Source of the DNA: Lishizhenia tianjinensis
GTDB lineage: Bacteria > Bacteroidota > Bacteroidia > Flavobacteriales_D > Crocinitomicaceae
Direction: 5' to 3'
NCBI RefSeq assembly: GCF_900116425.1
Contig: NZ_FPAS01000002.1
Coordinates: forward strand, 514,537-578,536
Length of the DNA stretch: 64,000 nt
In this document: positions 63,281 to 64,000 of the stretch, piece by piece
Layout: the number at the start of each line of letters is the position of its first letter
Position numbering within the stretch: the stretch's first letter is position 1
Made by a program: the position numbers and the translations under genes
Notes under the pieces: generated by a model
What the model saw: only the letters and a program-made list of their open reading frames with translations
Told to the model about the DNA's origin: nothing
Databases searched by the model: none

Positions 63281-64000
63281 ATGCAAAATAATCACAAAGG
63301 ATACATTGGTGTTTTTGACTCTGGATACGGTGGACTAACCATATTGAAAGAGTTTCAAAAACGTTTGCCACAATACGATTACATTTATTTGGGTGATAAT
63401 GCAAGGGCTCCTTATGGAACACGTTCCTTTGAAGTTGTATATCAATATACCTTAGAATGTGTAGAGTTTTTGTTTGCTCAAGGATGTGAAATCATCATTT
63501 TAGCTTGTAATACAGCAAGTGCACAAGCGTTAAGAACGATACAACAGAAAGTCTTACCTATAAAATATCCGGGTAAAAAAGTTTTAGGTGTTTTACGACC
63601 AAGCACGGAGATGGTTGGAGAATTAAGTAAAACAAAGGTGGTAGGTGTTCTGGCCACTACGGGTACAGTCAAATCAGAATCTTACAAGATAGAAATAGAA
63701 AAATTCACCCCAGGTGTAAAAGTGGTACAACAGGCATGTCCTTTATGGGTGCCTATTATTGAAGCGAATCAGCATACTACTAAGGAGGGAGAAGCTATTT
63801 TTAAAAAGGATATAGATGTTTTTCTTGAGGCACACCCGAAAGTGGATACCATAGTTTTGGGATGTACACATTACCCCTTAATCTATAACTATCTAAGGTC
63901 TATTATCCCTGCTCACATTCAGTTAGTAACCCAAGGTGAAATTGTAGCTGAACGTCTAGAGGATTATTTGAATCGACATACCGAGATTAGTACTCGATTA
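63281..64000 (+). CDS. murI: Glutamate racemase MurI (3' end beyond window)
   Basis: 240 residues are visible, open to the end of the window; whole proteins are about 265. The start ATG 63281 follows the terminator's T run directly. Motifs: GVFDSGYGGLTIL, LACNTASAQAL (first catalytic Cys) and LGCTHYPLI (second Cys). Makes D-glutamate for peptidoglycan. Its promoter and terminator are interleaved upstream. Confidence 0.93.
   Translation, partial: MQNNHKGYIGVFDSGYGGLTILKEFQKRLPQYDYIYLGDNARAPYGTRSFEVVYQYTLECVEFLFAQGCEIIILACNTASAQALRTIQQKVLPIKYPGKKVLGVLRPSTEMVGELSKTKVVGVLATTGTVKSESYKIEIEKFTPGVKVVQQACPLWVPIIEANQHTTKEGEAIFKKDIDVFLEAHPKVDTIVLGCTHYPLIYNYLRSIIPAHIQLVTQGEIVAERLEDYLNRHTEISTRL

Overview
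The window is chromosomal DNA of a Bacteroidota bacterium, most likely a Flavobacteriales member near Crocinitomicaceae or Cryomorphaceae (placement inferred from gene content, no search run). Evidence: AT-rich DNA, TAnnTTTG -7 promoter boxes (twice with TTG or TTTG exactly 19 nt upstream), type IX secretion C-terminal sorting domains of both type A and type B, a complete moxR-batABCDE operon, CarboxypepD_reg/DUF5686 and TonB-dependent outer-membrane proteins, and the uppS-bamA-ompH-ompH-murI block. There is no rRNA, tRNA, CRISPR array, integrase, transposase or prophage; nearly all of it is housekeeping or conserved accessory chromosome.

Layout, left half. 1-621 is the 3' end of a 2-oxoacid dehydrogenase E1 gene, closed by a terminator. 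854-2414 holds two small envelope genes. 2571-4729 pairs a short LpxD-type acyltransferase with a GAF-like/SpoIIE phosphatase. 4726-9961 (minus) carries a lipoprotein, lptB, a DUF5686 outer-membrane protein, tatC and a glyoxalase II-like hydrolase. 10206-11393 is an M20 amidohydrolase, converging on rdgB and a polytopic membrane protein. 13366-16412 (minus) is a cysteine-rich envelope locus, probably for copper or another soft metal: a HYC_CC_PP-type protein, a TonB receptor and a periplasmic HMA protein, with a textbook promoter. Then come nfu-type nifU, recQ and arsM. 20746-25983 (minus) has a large T9SS-secreted adhesin-like protein, a lipoprotein, aroA, a 4-TM protein and a conserved exported protein, followed by dnaB.

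Layout, right half. 27879-32360 encodes a 1493-residue tandem UvrA-like protein in which the two copies have lost different parts of their second ATPase module; this is the most unusual gene here. A DEAD-box helicase follows from its own promoter, which starts inside the uvrA-like stop codon. 33562-47177 is a looser minus-strand accessory stretch: two L,D-transpeptidase-type proteins, a T9SS type A protein, a TPR/LuxR-type regulator, a Crp-like regulator, a GT-C-like membrane protein, an XRE membrane regulator, an erythromycin-esterase-like protein, a metallophosphoesterase, an outer-membrane barrel and a lipoprotein gene apparently cut by an in-frame stop. mnmD (plus) converges on the eight-gene moxR/bat operon (47965-56177). 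The window ends with a small Zn-ribbon gene, atpD-atpC, uppS, bamA, two ompH/skp genes and the 5' part of murI.

Functionally most of the window serves envelope biogenesis: LPS acylation and export (lpxD, lptB), outer-membrane protein assembly (bamA, ompH), peptidoglycan precursors and remodelling (uppS, murI, L,D-transpeptidases), and secretion (tatC, T9SS cargo). Information processing (dnaB, recQ, DEAD helicase, mnmD, UvrA-like) and metal/metalloid handling (HMA/TonB/HYC locus, arsM) make up the rest. Regulatory signals are unusually legible: several -7 boxes lie only 4-7 nt before start codons, suggesting leaderless or near-leaderless mRNAs, and hairpin terminators separate atpD/atpC and ompH/murI.
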